This document shows, in pieces, positions 12,122 through 26,392 of a stretch of DNA of 64,000 nt (position 1 is its first letter; each line of letters opens with the position of its first letter). Location of the stretch: the NCBI RefSeq assembly GCF_030463535.1, contig NC_132880.1:32356342-32420341 (forward strand). Reading direction: 5' to 3'. Position numbers and translations under genes: made by a program. Source of the DNA: Salminus brasiliensis. Lineage: Eukaryota > Chordata > Actinopteri > Characiformes > Bryconidae. Under the pieces are notes generated by a model. That model did not search any database. It was not told where the DNA came from and worked only from the letters and a program-made list of their open reading frames with translations.

Positions 12122-13437
12122 CAGCTGAAAGGTAGTAATTGTGTTGATGTAACATTTTATGTGGAACCGATGTAAACAAGTCATTTTAAAGCACTATTAT
12201 TTTGAGTGTAATTTTTTACAGTCACAATAATACAGCAATCAGACCATAGATTATTTGATTATCGATTACGGAACAAATAAGACCATTACTCCTGCTTTTA
12301 CATTCTGATGTAAGAGAATCAAATGGAAACAGACAGGTGCAGTTTACAGGTGCGTCCTCTTGGATCTACTAAAACTTTGAAACTGTGCTGCCTGTGAATT
12401 AACAGCTGAAAGGAGAATTGCACTCTGATTACTAAGCACTTTCTTTACGTGAAGATTTGCAGTGAGGAAGGGTGTTGAAATCAAAGAGGTGGATGAGTTT
12501 GAAGGTGTAAGCAACAGGAGCCCAGAACGCTGTGAGAGTGCCTTTGAAAGCCAATACTGAGTTTGAAATGTAACTCAGGGGTTGTGATTGCAAGGCTCCA
12601 GTTTAGTAATGAGGGTTTGCTGCTCTGGTTGCTTTTTGGGTCAGCAGCCAGAGTGCCCAGTCTGATATCGTCTGCGGTCAATGTGGCAGAACACTGCTTA
12701 GGAACATTGCGGCTGACTTGAGCCAGATTCTACTGCAGCCTTTTTCTCATTAGCCAGCCCACTTCCCTGTCGTATCTGTTTGGAGCAGGGAACACAGTGA
12801 ATACGGGAGGAAAATGATCTGTGGAGAGGAAACCGTAATCCTCTTTGGTGGGAACCAACTTTCACACCCGACTTCCCTTTTGTCCTTTTATGTAAGCTGC
12901 CTAGACACAGTATTGATATCAGCCATTTTTCACCCAGGAGCCCTCCTCCTCTCTCCCCCGTGGCCAAGGTTAATTAGCAGTCATTAAAAAAGAACTACCG
13001 GGTCTCTGGCAATGGCGGTGGGAGGGGCGGCATGAAAAACGATGGAGCAGATGAGATGGGCACGGAGTGAGAGGACAGTCCGTTTAGCCCTGCTGCCACG
13101 GTAATGGCCACTAGCCGTACAGGAGAATTGTTTAATTGCGCCAAGATTCCTTCAGGTACCCTTCAACACACCTGATTAACACTGCCATCAATCTGAGCAG
13201 TGAGAACTGAATAGAAATCTCTGCCTCAACTCAGACCTAAATTCAAACCCTCCAATTTAAATGTACAGATTACTGCTGAACTGACTTGTGAAGAGTTAAA
13301 ATATGGAAATGACAATGTGCTATTTATTGAGCATGTCTGTAAAAGGTCAGCAGTAGGACATTGTTCCTAACGCTGTTGTCTTTCCTGTTCCTGTTGTCTC
13401 TTCCAGACTGCCCAGTTAAGCGTAGTTGAAACGCATA
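12122..13437. other. Intergenic, apparently unique sequence
   Basis: No gene or repeat recognised. The part at about 12690-13200 is less AT-rich than its surroundings, free of simple repeats, and holds TAATTA-type motifs near 12970. It could be a conserved non-coding element, but only cross-species comparison could show that. Confidence 0.3.
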
Positions 13438-14053
13438 CAGTACTGTGCAAAACACTTAAGCAAGTAGATGTGACTCCCCCATCACACAATAATTGGCCCA
13501 TCTATGCTCGGAGGATCACATGAGGTGTCTTTTATTAACTGCTGCTATGACGCATTGCCATTGGACAGCTTAATGTAGGTAGAGGACAGCACTATTTGCC
13601 AGTTCTGTTACATCAGATGAGTGATGGGGGGAGAAGGAGGGCCAGCTTACCCGCCTAAGAAGAGGGAGGCCAGTTGTGCCAATGCTGGAAGAGTGAAGGC
13701 TAGAACATGCTTCCTCCAACTCAGGTGAAGCACCACCGCATCTTTTGAAACAGCCAGTAATGCAACATCATTAGACATTTTAATATCCACTCGGATACAC
13801 ACTAACTGTACAATTCAGTTACTTCAACTAACATAGGCCCACGCTGGCTAGTATGCTGAGTTATTGGGCAACAGGGAAGAACATCTTACCCACCCACAGA
13901 GAAAGAGGCCAGTTATGCTCTCTTGGACTCCTGCAACGAGTGGTTGTGCCATCGCTGGCGATCTCTCAGTGATAATGTCAATGGCACATGGCAGCACCAT
14001 AAACAGCTTTTTAAACATAGCTTTCTCAGGTGCCTAAAACATTTGCACAGCAC
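13438..14053. mobile_element. Tc1/mariner-type TIR element with nested repeat C
   Basis: A 616-bp element. The left end has GTACTGTGCAAAACACTTAA, and the reverse complement of the right end has GTGCTGTGCAAATGTTTTAG. TA dinucleotides flank both ends (13436-13437 and 14054-14055). Inside lie two degraded blocks of repeat family C, about 13490-13760 and 13880-13990. Non-coding. Confidence 0.75.
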
Positions 14054-16483
14054 TATGGTCTAGCTTGGTGGCATATTTTTGGACTGGACTGCAATTTTAA
14101 ACAGTGGCCACAATTTCTTTTAACGTGGGTGTGTTTCTTAGTAACAGCAGCTTGAAAAGAATGAATTTACAAAAAGAGCATGGATAGGTCAATTATTACC
14201 AATTCACTGACATGAAGTAGTCATATGCAGTAAAAAAATAATTGGATTAACAGTGTAGTTCTTTTCTTTAGCCTGCAGTGCAAGTGGAGTGCATGCTTAG
14301 GCTAAATCCCATTAATTCAGTACTGACGAAGTATTATCTTAGGTAATATTCTTAACATAAACAATGTGTGTGCAGTGCCTGTGAGAGGCACAATCAATTC
14401 TTTGTCGACCCCCGACCTGCCTTCTGCACATTTCGTTATTGCTGCCTGACAACTGAGGACTTCAGCTCACTCTGGAGGACTGGCTGTTAAGGACAGTGGC
14501 CACATCAGAGATTGTGCAGTAACTGACAAGTCCATCTGTGACAGTCTGCTGTCAAGCTGCACTGCCATCTCACCCACTTCATTTTAAACTGTCAAAAGAG
14601 AAAAAATTGTTACACAAGAACTTGTAAACGAGTGGAGAGGGAATTTAAGAGTGAAGGTGTTAAAGGAGGCATAAAACGTTAGGGAAATGCCTGGAGGAAA
14701 GGCACCTGATTCTCTATTGTAGCCACACTTCACAGCAGAAGCATAACAGCGGCACTCATATCAAAACATATGCTAATGATCGTACTACGTTATGAGGACC
14801 AAAATAACTTATACTGTACAATTATGTGCTCATTAGAAACAGCGAGCTGTTGATTTACTCAAGACACACAAGTGATTAAATATATTTTTCTATCACTGTA
14901 TTAATAGACGAATATACCATCAATATATCGTAATTGGTTCAGTGGTGTGGTTGGTTCTGAACGGTGTGATTCAGTCAAAATGGTTCTGGATGAAGTTCTG
15001 CATGAGTCACTCTATTATTTATCCTGTGGATGTTTACTTGGATGCCCTGAGAGCAAGAGAGTGCTTATGGAGAGATATCCCACTGCACCAATACACATTA
15101 TCAAATTTACAGCTGTGACCGCTTTGGAGGCATAAAATAAGAACTACAGGTTTGGAAATAGAAAGGATGGAAAAGAAAACAAAAGGTTTTATGATAAAGT
15201 TGAAAGGATAACATAAGCGAGAGATTATAGAGTGGGAATGAGAGAAATGCATAAAATATCTTTAGTTTATCACCTTCCTCAGTAAGTGTAGTCTGATGAT
15301 GCTGCTTCAGCACTGATAAAGGAAAAAAAAGGTCAGAGAAAACTATCTTTCCCCTCCATTCATCGCACAACCCTGGTTTATTTAGCATCTGCCTCCGAGG
15401 GGATGACACATTTCGCCTTATCTGTGTGAGGCGACGCTGGAGGCATAGGCATGCACCTCAGGTGGTATAGCATCCTAGGCTTTCCAGCTTTCAGCATGCC
15501 GGGACATCCTGCTGAGGCAGCAGCTCCGTACCGTCTCCCAGTTTGGATCCAGACCCGAGGGAATACCTTGCACCACAGTCTGGCACTTTCCACTTCTTAC
15601 GTCCACTTTGCTCTTCAGATGTGCTCTAGTGGTAGGTTGTCTCTGTGTCCTTCGCAGACAAGCACCAAGGTCCATGGTTCCATGTTTGATAGAATATAAT
15701 ATTAAAGAGTCTTTCAAATGAGGATGGGCAGTCTGTTTCACAATGAAGTCACGGGATGGCTTTCTATTATGTCTCAGAGCTCTGTTGGGGGAAACATAAA
15801 CATAATGGAGTTATGTATTGTATTGTATTGGGTTATTGGGATAATTAAGCACAAGTCTTAAGGAACTCATTGTATGTATGTTTTATAAAGTGAAGGTAGT
15901 AAAACAAAAATCAGTCAAAGCTAAGTCTAGTTGCGTATGTTTGCTTCTTTAGTTTTCCACTGGAGACAAAGGCTTATATAGCTAACACTTAATGGATGTG
16001 TATACCCTACCAATTAGCATTTTGCAAACTACATGCCTAAATGCATCAAACATTGGCCTCAAACTGTGTTGAGTTGTTAAATAATCTCAAATAGGCTTGC
16101 ATATGTGGTTTCTTACACTGTATTAAAAAAGTTTTTTCATTTTTTGAGTGCAAAACTGAAGAAGCTTGGGACACATAAGATGTCAAGACTGATCTTGGCA
16201 ATATATGTTGAAGCAGAAATCTTCAGTTGTGGAAACTTCATTGATGTTCCTGTACAAACACACCTCATCTGGTAATTGCCAGCATTTGTGGGTGTGTTTT
16301 AGAAGGCGATCACCCACAAAAAGGCAGGACATCAGCCCTCAAAGACAGCAAAAAACGAAGATCTCTGAGCTAAACCTTTATCCAGAAAGATGGTCGGTTA
16401 TAAATGCCTGAAATAATGACTTCAAAACAAACTTACGTGTCCTGAGGCTAAAGCCTGTTATTGCCTGTGGAGGAAGGCCGCTG
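14054..16483. other. Downstream of fndc5; probable 3'UTR at its right end
   Basis: No coding exon is recognisable. The right part should hold the fndc5 3'UTR, read leftwards from 16483. No AATAAA on the minus strand is seen close to the stop; the first one noticed is at 15382-15377. A short (TATTG)n run lies near 15817-15830. Confidence 0.4.
15377..15382 (-). terminator. Candidate fndc5 polyadenylation signal
   Basis: AATAAA on the minus strand, about 1.1 kb past the fndc5 stop. It is the first canonical hexamer noticed in that direction. A hexamer alone is weak evidence, and a non-canonical signal nearer the stop is possible. Confidence 0.25.
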
Positions 16484-16623
16484 TTAGACCTTGCTGCGCA
16501 GGAGGCCCCCTGTGGGGTGCTCAGGGGTACTGCACTCTGACGAGTTCTTGGCTTTGTCCTTGTTGTTGTTGGGCTCATTATCTTTGATGATGTCATACTG
16601 ACGGCAGAAGAGAGCTATCACAC
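16484..16623 (-). CDS. fndc5: fndc5 coding exon 5 (end of TM helix and cytoplasmic tail)
   Basis: A 140-nt terminal coding exon after a long pyrimidine tract and CAG. It encodes Gly-Val-Ile-Ala-Leu-Phe-Cys-Arg-Gln-Tyr, an acidic and Asn-rich tail, and a Gly-Gly-Leu-Leu-Arg-Ser-Lys-Val end. The stop TAA is at 16486-16484. Confidence 0.96.
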
Positions 16624-19600
16624 CTGAGAGAGAAGGACAAAAAGAGAGAGAGAGTTAGAATTAGAGACTGAGATGGGCATAAGAGAAGAGAGGGACAGTG
16701 ATAGATGAGGGACGTCAGGGGGAGGAAGGAGATAATAGAAAACCTGATGATGGATCACTCTATGTTTGTGACCAAAAACATTACAAACCAATTATAAATG
16801 AACTCAGGAAGTGTGATGAGCTGTTCTCTTTTTTTCTTAGTTGTGCCACAACTGTCATTTTTGATGATTTATTCTCTGGTCTTTCCGCAGGCTTGATGGG
16901 GACTACACAGAGATTGGAAAGCCCCTAAGGTCCAATTAGACCAAAAGAAACTCCCACTCAACTCGCTTTCCCTCTCTCTCTTTCTCCCTCTCTCACACAC
17001 ACATGCTGAGTGAGAGGTTTTTCCCATTGGACTTCAGCCACTTTGTACACCATTCAGCAGGGAATCATTCAAACAAGTCTCACTTGCTGCAGGAAAACAT
17101 ACCCACAGCTGGATCAGAGTGTAGGGTGAGGAGGTGTATCTAATCATAATCTCAGGACATTGATGCAAGGTCTGTTTTGATATCATTAACTCGCTAATTG
17201 AATACAGCAAGGCTTCAATGCTGCTAAGCTGATGCGCAATCTTACATGTAATAAACATTTTGTTAAGAGAGGAATATTGTGTAGATAAGAATGAGGTTAT
17301 TAGTGTCCATCTGCTCTCAGAACAGCTTCAGTTCTTCATGTCATGGATTCCACAACATGTTGGAAACATTCCTTTGAAATCTTAGTTTATGTTGACATGA
17401 TTGAGTCTCACAGTTCCTGATTTTTCAGAAGCACTTATGCTGCGAATCTCTCTTTCTACTACGTCCCAAAGGTTTGCTATTGGATGCAGATCCAGTGACT
17501 GGGAATGCCACTGAGTAACACTGTACTAACTGGCATGTAACCAGGTTGAGGTGACTTTTGCTTTGAGACATGGTGAGTTATCATGCTGAAGTAACCATTA
17601 GAAAATGGGTAAACTGTTACTATGAAAGGATGCACATGGTCAGAAACAGTACTCAAATAGACTGTGGTATTCAAACAACGATTGCTTGGTATTATCATGG
17701 CCAAAGGGTGCCAAGAAACCATTACATTATGTTACACAGTTACACAATGATTTTATGCGTGGCACTGGTGTCAAAAGATTGGCTAATTAGATATGACTCA
17801 AGTTCTTTAGGGCAATGGTGGCTCAGCGGTAAGAGCACCAAGCTACTGATGACAGGTTTGTGGGTTTAATACCTGGGTTTTGCAAGCTGCCACTGTTGGG
17901 CCCTTGAGCAAGGCCCTTCACCCTCTATGCTCCCTGGGCGCCGCAGCGATGGCTGCTCACCGCTCCGGGCACATGTGCTCACTGTCACTGTGTGTTTGAT
18001 CACTAGTGTGTATGTGTGTTCACTGCACAGAGGGGTTATAGGTGGAGGCCAACACACTGTGTCCAACACAAATAGTGAATATGGTTGTCTTGTCTTAAAA
18101 AAGCAGTACAGCTTGTTTCTCACAGTGGTATATAAAACCAAAAAAAAAAAAAAAACAAAACCAAACAAACAAACAAAAAAATTACCTTACCTGCCCACAT
18201 GATCAGGACCACCACTATGATGATAAGCTCTCCAGCCCTCAGTTGGGCTGCTTGGCCAACTTCCTTCATTGTCACCTCATCTGACAGAAGAGACAGGCAG
18301 TTTTAAAGCAATAGTTTGGTGAAAGCTCTAATTTACCCTGGCTGATCATTCCAAATTTTGCTATTTAAAAATTGAAGCTGTACATTGATTGGATAAACGT
18401 GTGTTTATCTACAGGGGGTGTGTGAAACGATTCGAGAGAGTAACTTATTACTTTTTGTCTCCAACTAGATTCATGACAGCACATTTGAATAGTAGCTATT
18501 TCATGTTGCGTTTGATGATGAAGATGACTACTGAAGAACGCCAGAGCCTTGATCAGTTTCTGAGTTTCAGAAGTTCCCTTTAGGGAAGGCTTCTTCAGTC
18601 CCTGCCTTAAAAGAGATGTCTCACATTGCCAGGAGAAAAGACCGGGTCTTCTTCTTGGCAGTAGATCTAAAGTGCCTGGTGGTAATTAAGATAATTTGTG
18701 AGTTTCCTATTTGTGTTCACTGATTAGCCTCAGACAAGCCCTGGAGGGTAGGCACTCTGCAGTGGCCTGCTGGATTGATGGAGCAGCAGTGTCTCGTAAC
18801 GAATGAAAGAAGTTCCACTTGTCTCTTTTCTGCTCTCCGTGGCTTGGATGAAAACGTCGATACCCTTCAGGTAAAACTGAAATGTTATCGGTTATTTCAG
18901 GCTTCTGAGCAGTGAAAGTCTGGGCATTTTTCAGCTCAGCATCAATGTCAATACATGTCATGAGTCCAGTAAGAAAAACAACATGGAGCCACCCCGAAGC
19001 GCTGAGAAGGGGAGGCGTATGGAGAGAAAGATTAACTGTCCGTGTTCATTAGCCACCCTCGAGCCATGTGAAATGAAGTGAAGCGTAATACTGCTTGGTT
19101 GATTAATTGGAGAGTACCGTGAGTGCTAATGGCTGATTATGAAACAGTGTTTTTAGTAAATGCTCCTGTTATCTGCCTGTCACAGTTGACACGTGCCATC
19201 AGCTCAGTGTGACCCAGCTGTAAAGCATCTCGCGTTCTGATGGCAGTAAGAGACTGGATCAGTGTAAATATCTGCTTACGTCTAGGAAATGGCAGTGGCT
19301 TAGAAATATGTGCAATTTTTCCCTACAGAATATGAGCATGCGCTAACAGTAATGATTTCATTTAGCAGTCTTAGAAAACTTGAGGATAGAAAAATCCTAA
19401 GATAGAGACTTCAGTAATCTCACGTGTCTCCTCTTGCATTTTAGTATAGATCTCTGTAAAGTTTCTGTAAATGATACTTGTTTACAAAAGACATGAGTCT
19501 AAATATGAAACTTAATACCTGCACATCCAACAAATATGTTTTATGAATGTTTTATTTTAATAAACCAGCGATTTTGCAGTATCTGTGATCCTTGAACAAA

Positions 19601-22600
19601 CAAATCATCCTCTCTTACTGGAAGCACAGATAACCAAACTAAAGCTCTCTTATTTTACATTATGAGAAGAACCAGTTCACTGGAAAAAAACGATTATGTC
19701 TGGAACAGTTGAAGGTAAAAGACACAGAGGATGACTAGCAACAAGATGGAGGGATATAAACAAGGGAATCATGGATGAGCTAGTAATAAACCTGAAGAAA
19801 CAAACAGAAGACAGGATATTCTGGAGAAACTATGCAAAATGATTTCTGTTCAAGAAACAAAAGGTTCCAAAATAAAGGGTAAAACTGTCTGGACAGTTGT
19901 ATATGTTTAATTTGAGTTACAGAAATGTAGTCCTTAACTTCAGAATGATATTGCTAGCTTTTCATTGCTTTACTGAGTTACTTCTGTTCCTTCCAACAGA
20001 AAAAAGAGATTAAATCAAGACAACAAAGAGATATAGGCTCTCATTCTTGTCTAATGCTGTTTCTCCTAGGTAATTTGTGAACATTTGTTACAAAGTTGAT
20101 TTCTAAATGAAACTGAAATAAAAGGGAGACATCAAGGGTCAACATTTGAGCAATAAAATCAACATATCACTTAGTCATCCGTCTATAACTGTGCCTACCT
20201 GAAACAAATCTAAAACAAAATGCATTTAGTTTTTGTTTGCTTGTCAGTTCTTTACCTGGCTTTAGGTTGTTCTCCTGAAGGCTCCAATTGTTTGTGTGAG
20301 ACTGTATGAGTCACACTAGATGGTTCTTGGAAAATAACGTTTGGTCATTCTCAGAAATGGATGTGGGAGTCACAAGAAATGTTGGCAGCTATGGTCAAGT
20401 ATTTACAGACGTCTGGAGTTAAAAAGGGGCCTCCAGCAAAGCTTGAGCCTTTCTATCTTACCGGAGCAGTCTTCCATCACTCTCCATGTCACCTCAGCCC
20501 CTGCACAGTGTGAATTATGCCTGACCTCTTACTGCATGGCCAAGGTTTCAAGCTAAATGTCAGCATCGGTTACCCCAGTTATTCGGTGCTGGGAAACCGT
20601 TCGGATAATGAAATAGCGGCACTTCTAGACCAAATATCTCCAGGATAAATATAAGTTTCTTTGAATAAGTGGGTCACTAAATGGATTATAAAATTCGCTA
20701 TATTGTGGGTTATTTTAGATAAGACAGGCTGTCTTGGAATTCTATGGGAAAATGCACAAACTCAAGCAATTTTATCTTTCATTTCAGTGTATTTTTAGAG
20801 TGGTTGTATAATCGCTACCCTGACATGTTTATCCCCTCATGCAGTCAACATTCAATGAGAAAGCTCTGGCTGAAAAACATTTTTCAGCCCTTTTTGATAA
20901 GCTGACCATAACCTTTGCTTTAATGCTTTTGGTCAATATCTGTACTAATAAACGTGCTCTGGAAGGGGATGTTTTAAAAGGTTTATACTTAGTCTAAATG
21001 TCAGATATGGAAGCATTTACCCTGACTTACCAGGGCTTTTGGAGGCGAGTTTCTCCGATTCTTTAGGGGTGCGGAAGAGGACCGGGTCACTGGGAGGGCT
21101 GGTGCCACTCATGCTGATGGACTGCACATGGACAATGTATTCTGTATCTGCCTCCAAATCCCATAATGCACAGGAGCGAGTGGTGGTATTCACCTCCTGA
21201 ATGAAGCGCATCATGCGCACATCCTTCTTCTACAACACACCAAACACACAGACAGAAACATGAGGGACCCAAACCCCACACATTACATTTATCTGTCTAT
21301 ATCTCTGTTAATATTCACATTTAGGCAATAGGAATGTGAATACATTTCACAAAAATATTGGGTGGGGGGGAAATCAATCACATTAATGTATTTCTCAATT
21401 CTGCAGTTTTTACAAAAGCAGGACCAAACACTGTGAAAGATCTCTCCCCAAATACATAAGCAAATTTGTACTGCTTAAAATATACTATTCCGCTTGATCG
21501 TTACAGCATGATTTTCATTTACTACTCATAATTATAGTTTATTACTCAACTGTAATCTGCTTTAAGACTGTTTTAGGACCATTTTAGGACCCAAAGATAC
21601 TGCACAAGTGGCTGCTCAGGTGTTTCTTTCCCAGCTGTTTCACTGCATGTTTAAATTATGTACAAGGAAACTAACAAAATGTCATGTATTCTAGATTCCA
21701 CAGCAGAATGGCCATTTATATCTTTGGTCTCTCAACATGAGGACCAACCAGATACCAAAAGTTACTTTTCAACCTGATGCTTTAAATAAGTCAACCATAC
21801 TCAATTCTGGACTAATGTAGATTTTTTCACCTACGTATTTATTCTGATTATGAACATTTATGTAGACACTAATGCTAAATCCAGACTGTACCATAGTGAT
21901 CCAGTGTCACCTAAACATTCTGCTCTTCCAGAACACAATAATTATCTAATCATCTACCTTTTTATCTGCCAATACCAATATGATTGATATCTTAGTGCAA
22001 CCCTACAAATAGTAACATGCATGTGGCCCACAGCAAACATTCTGTATGGGCATATTTTACTGGATCACTCATTTTTATAGATGATATACAAGACAGCAGC
22101 ATGAAATGAAGTGTACAGCAGCATCTTAACTATTTGGAACCACATGAATGTTAAAAAACAGGATATTGGATTAGCTCGATCAAAAAGCAGAGCATGCAGG
22201 CTTGGATGAACCAGTCTGCTGAATGTGCCTGAAAATAGTTTAAAACACTCCAACTCTAAGCTCTTAGGTGTGTGAGCTAGCAAAGCAACGCTAGCACAGT
22301 GAATAGGCTACAGGTCCAAAACCACAGAAAAAATCTTTAAATTCAGTGTCCTGTCAACAGCACTCCCTTGATCCAAATCATCATAGTTTAAATGCTTATA
22401 AGTGCGTTTTCAGTCAGCCAGTTATCCTGCTAACTAAGCTATCCAGTTTCTCAGCCTACATGATTCTGCATTTTAGCCTCATTTGTTTAATTAAAATTAA
22501 TAAGAACCCGGATTGTACCTTATTATCCACAAGTTGACATAAGATGCTATAAAAGCTAACATTATGGACACACAGCCACAGTGTATATATAGTGTTTGGT

Positions 22601-25600
22601 GTGGGATTTGGGTGACAGGTAGCAATGACAATCATTCTTGTCCTTATTACTGGTCCACACAGACTATCAGTCAATCTCACCAGAGCCGCTGTTGGACATG
22701 CACACCCACACATACAAAAGGATGTGGGCACAAGTCAACAATGTGTTGTAGCACATCAACAAGAGAATCAGTGTAGAAGTACGTGACTAATATATCAGTT
22801 GGATGATAATATTGCCCAATACTGAGATCCTGCAGATTCATCAGGATCTGTGAAAATCCCACTAACAAAGCATCAATATTTAGTGGATTATTTTATACGG
22901 TAACAAACAGAATCCTCTGATGTGAGAACTTATATTGAGGAGAACTGGTCAGTTTGTACACCATCACGGTTAAAATAACAAAACCTGGTAAAATGTGTCC
23001 AAACCAATATTTTTTACCTTACCTAAGTGCAATGAGCACAAGCACATACTTACCTCAACACAAGTTAATAATTTACCTTACATTTCAGTTTCAAGAGTTT
23101 GAACAGTCAGTACCTGCTGTGTTATGGCAAAGCCGATGACTGGGTCCCCCTCCAGGATGTCCCATGTGACCACAGCCGAGTTGCCCTCCAGTGTCTTGAT
23201 GGTCACATTGAGCGGAGCAGACAAACTGTCTGAAGATAAAAGTCACAAAAGAAAAGAGAAAAAGGGTATTGAGAGGGCATCCCATCACATCTCTTTTTAA
23301 CATTTCTGACTCACAGCACATGCAGCATATCTGAGAACATCCCTGTCTACGTGTGTAAAAGATCACATGCTGCTTTTCACACAAATGTTCCCTCTCTCGT
23401 TTCTAACACCAAACAGAACCATATGTATTTGAGTTCCAGTTCGCAGAAGCCCACTGATGCTGAACATCTTCTAAGATTGCTCTCAATCAATACTTCCATT
23501 ACATTTTACTTTTATTTACTCATGTGGGAGCTCTCACATTGTTATCTGAACTAGCCACAGTGTCTTTAATGGTCGGAAAACAAAACAAACGGCTCGGCAC
23601 AGCTCACAGCACATGCTGCCGTCTGCCTTTTTCCACTGCGTTTTGTCCTCATGAATTAAATGAGAAGCATGCAGGGAAAAGGCCTCAGATGTTGTGACTG
23701 TGTTGTCGTTCATCACAATAGTAAAGTGGTGATGCATAAATCACCGCAGTTAATACCTAGTCATCCCTAATGTTTCCTGACAGCAAAGGAGGATACTATC
23801 TGCCTTGCACCATCTATCAAAATATCACAAATCCATTGCCCTTAAAAATGAAAAATATCTTAAAAGACAACAACATTTAAAGGGGAACTTCATCTTATTT
23901 AACACTTGAGCACTAAGTACATACTTACTCTATTCTCTATTTGGGGCCTGATAAAGAAAATGGCTGACTCTCACTGTCTCTATATCACAATGTTTCTGCC
24001 TGTTTATTTCTAAGATATATATTATAGTGTCATATTGGGGCTAGTGATGTAACATATTCCCTTTTGCTTGCAGGTGTTCCATTTTAGCCAGAAATAGCAG
24101 ACAACAGTCCAGCATTAAAGCAGGTGATCCACAGTGAATGATGGATTTATACATCAGGCCTCAGGCACAGATAACAAGGGAAGTAAAGCTTAAAAGTCAG
24201 AGTCATCACTGGTATGATCTCATGATTTCTGCAGTGACACCTGGATTCAGCAAAGTGTCACTGTGGACCTGAGGGGATTCTACCATACACTCACTGTGGA
24301 TCGGGGAGGAACCTAATACTGCAACAGCAACACAATACGTGAGGGTACTACACTACTGATGTGTTTGAACTTTCAGTACCAGTACCATTAAACCTAATAA
24401 AGCTTGTTGATTTTACTTGGATAGTGCATATCTACCACTGTTTCTTCCACCGGTAGAGCAGAAATATCCCTTCTCAAATGGAAGTGATGATTCCATGGCC
24501 ATGCCTGTTTCTACAACCAACTCTGTGAGCCTGGAAATTAAAGCCCAAGTCTATTGTTGAACACCACATTTTTCAAATGGTGCTAAAACCAAACATTGCA
24601 GTTGTTACTCTATCAAGGGTAAAATGATGTCCCAGTGTGTTCAATTAGTTTAACTGGATCTCATTGCCTAGTAATAACTCGTCTCACTGGACTTGCCTGA
24701 GTGATCTATATTCCCCATGATTCACAAATCGTGCCTAAGCAAAGTGCATTGGTCTGTCCTCAGAGACAAATGTGTTCTGAATCTATTGATTGGCTCTTGG
24801 GCTTTCCACTTGACCCAAAGCTCTGTAACCCTCCTGCATATTTCATTCGCTCAGTCCAGCATCCAAGTGCATCCAGTTAACTGGAGTGATGTGTAGTTCT
24901 TTTTTAATGACAATTGTGCTTCATTTTTGTTCCTTTCAGGCTAGAACTAGTGCTGAAACCACTTGAAAATGATACTGTTTGTTGTACAAAAGAGTTCTAT
25001 TAAACACCTTTACTCTGTGATGCCACTGTATTGTCATTTCTGGCTTCTGGCCTTAACCTGGTGGAGAAGTGATGCCATCACAAGTTCTTTAACAAGGTTG
25101 TAGCATTCATGGGGTGTTTACTTTCACACTAAAGCCCACACACAAGGTTACATTAAAGCTCTGCAAGGTTTTTAATCACAGTCGCGATCTCCTGTGCTGT
25201 TCTATCTGCTGTAGGTTTATCAGTGGCAGCGTGAGTATGAGCTGTGTGAAAAATGTAGGACATAGGCATAGCCGGTTCACTTCCTCACCACCTGCGCCTG
25301 CTGCAGTGATTTACTCCACCAGGGCTGAGGGCTGAGGATGCTGGCATGGATTGGCCGCCTCCTCAGCCCTTGGCCATGCCAGGACTCGTAAATAAGCCGG
25401 GTCACAACATCTATCTCTGCTTGAGGCAGGCTAAAGGAAATATGTATTGTGGCAAATTTCAGTCCAGAGTCTAAAGCTTAACACATCTCCAGTGCTTCTG
25501 GATAAACTCTGTTGTTTAAAGATCATTAAAAAGTACAATGTGAATGCAGTTTTTTTTTTCAACTGATTTCTAAATGTAAACACAGATGCAGCGCGGAAGT

Positions 25601-26336
25601 AGTTCCTAACTGTGTGATTTCCCATTGTTCTTGTGTCAACATCTGATTGCAAGCAGCTTTTTCGGGACGCTTTGGAACAATCAAGCCTAAGCAAATTAGT
25701 TAAAAGGGTGAAGAGTGAAGAGGGGTGCGCAGGCCTGGCTGATGAGCGAGTATGCAGCTGTGACTGTAACTATCTTCAGCCTTGACTCACAGTTATTAAC
25801 TTATATAACGCTACTCTTTTATAAATGTAAGATCATTCAATTGGACACTGTTTGACTGACTTGAAAGAGCTACTACCCACAGAGTTGTACAAGTGTGGGA
25901 GTGTACTGTAGATACATCTTTCATTCAGGGTTTTACAGGTAGGAATAATGGAGTACACACATTACACATGAGGAGAATTCTAAAATGAAATACACTTGGA
26001 AATCAGTCTGTCTTGGCAAGTCTGCTTGAAATGTGTAATAAACCTGTAAATTGAGGAGACACATTTGGCCCTCACTTACAGAGTGAATAGAAATATAATT
26101 CATCTCAAGCTGTGCTGGCAGTAAAGGGAATTAGCTTCACAGAGATGGACTTTGTGGACTTAGTCTCAAAACTATGGATTTTCTTAAGATAATTTTGACA
26201 TCACATATTCCAACACACTGAATAAGCCCTAAAAGAAAAATTGGAACAGGCTGTGAATGAACTCAGAAAATGAAAGGTAAATATGGACTTTCTATGGTAC
26301 ATAAATAAATGTACATTTATGATACACATCTGCCAA

Positions 26337-26392
<56 letters not shown>

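Larger units (their letters stand above)
16624..18190 (-). other. fndc5 intron 4, filled with transposon debris
   Basis: A 1,567-bp GT-AG intron. It contains a Tc1 transposase relic (17330-17740) and a SINE-like repeat with an A-rich tail (17811-18180), listed separately. The remainder shows nothing recognisable apart from TC/AC-rich runs near 16970-17005. Confidence 0.8.

Noticed and set aside
17811..17890. tRNA-like sequence with A- and B-box motifs
   Set aside because: Body and A-rich tail, plus a second copy at 38245-38490, show a SINE-like repeat rather than a tRNA gene; no cloverleaf acceptor stem was found.
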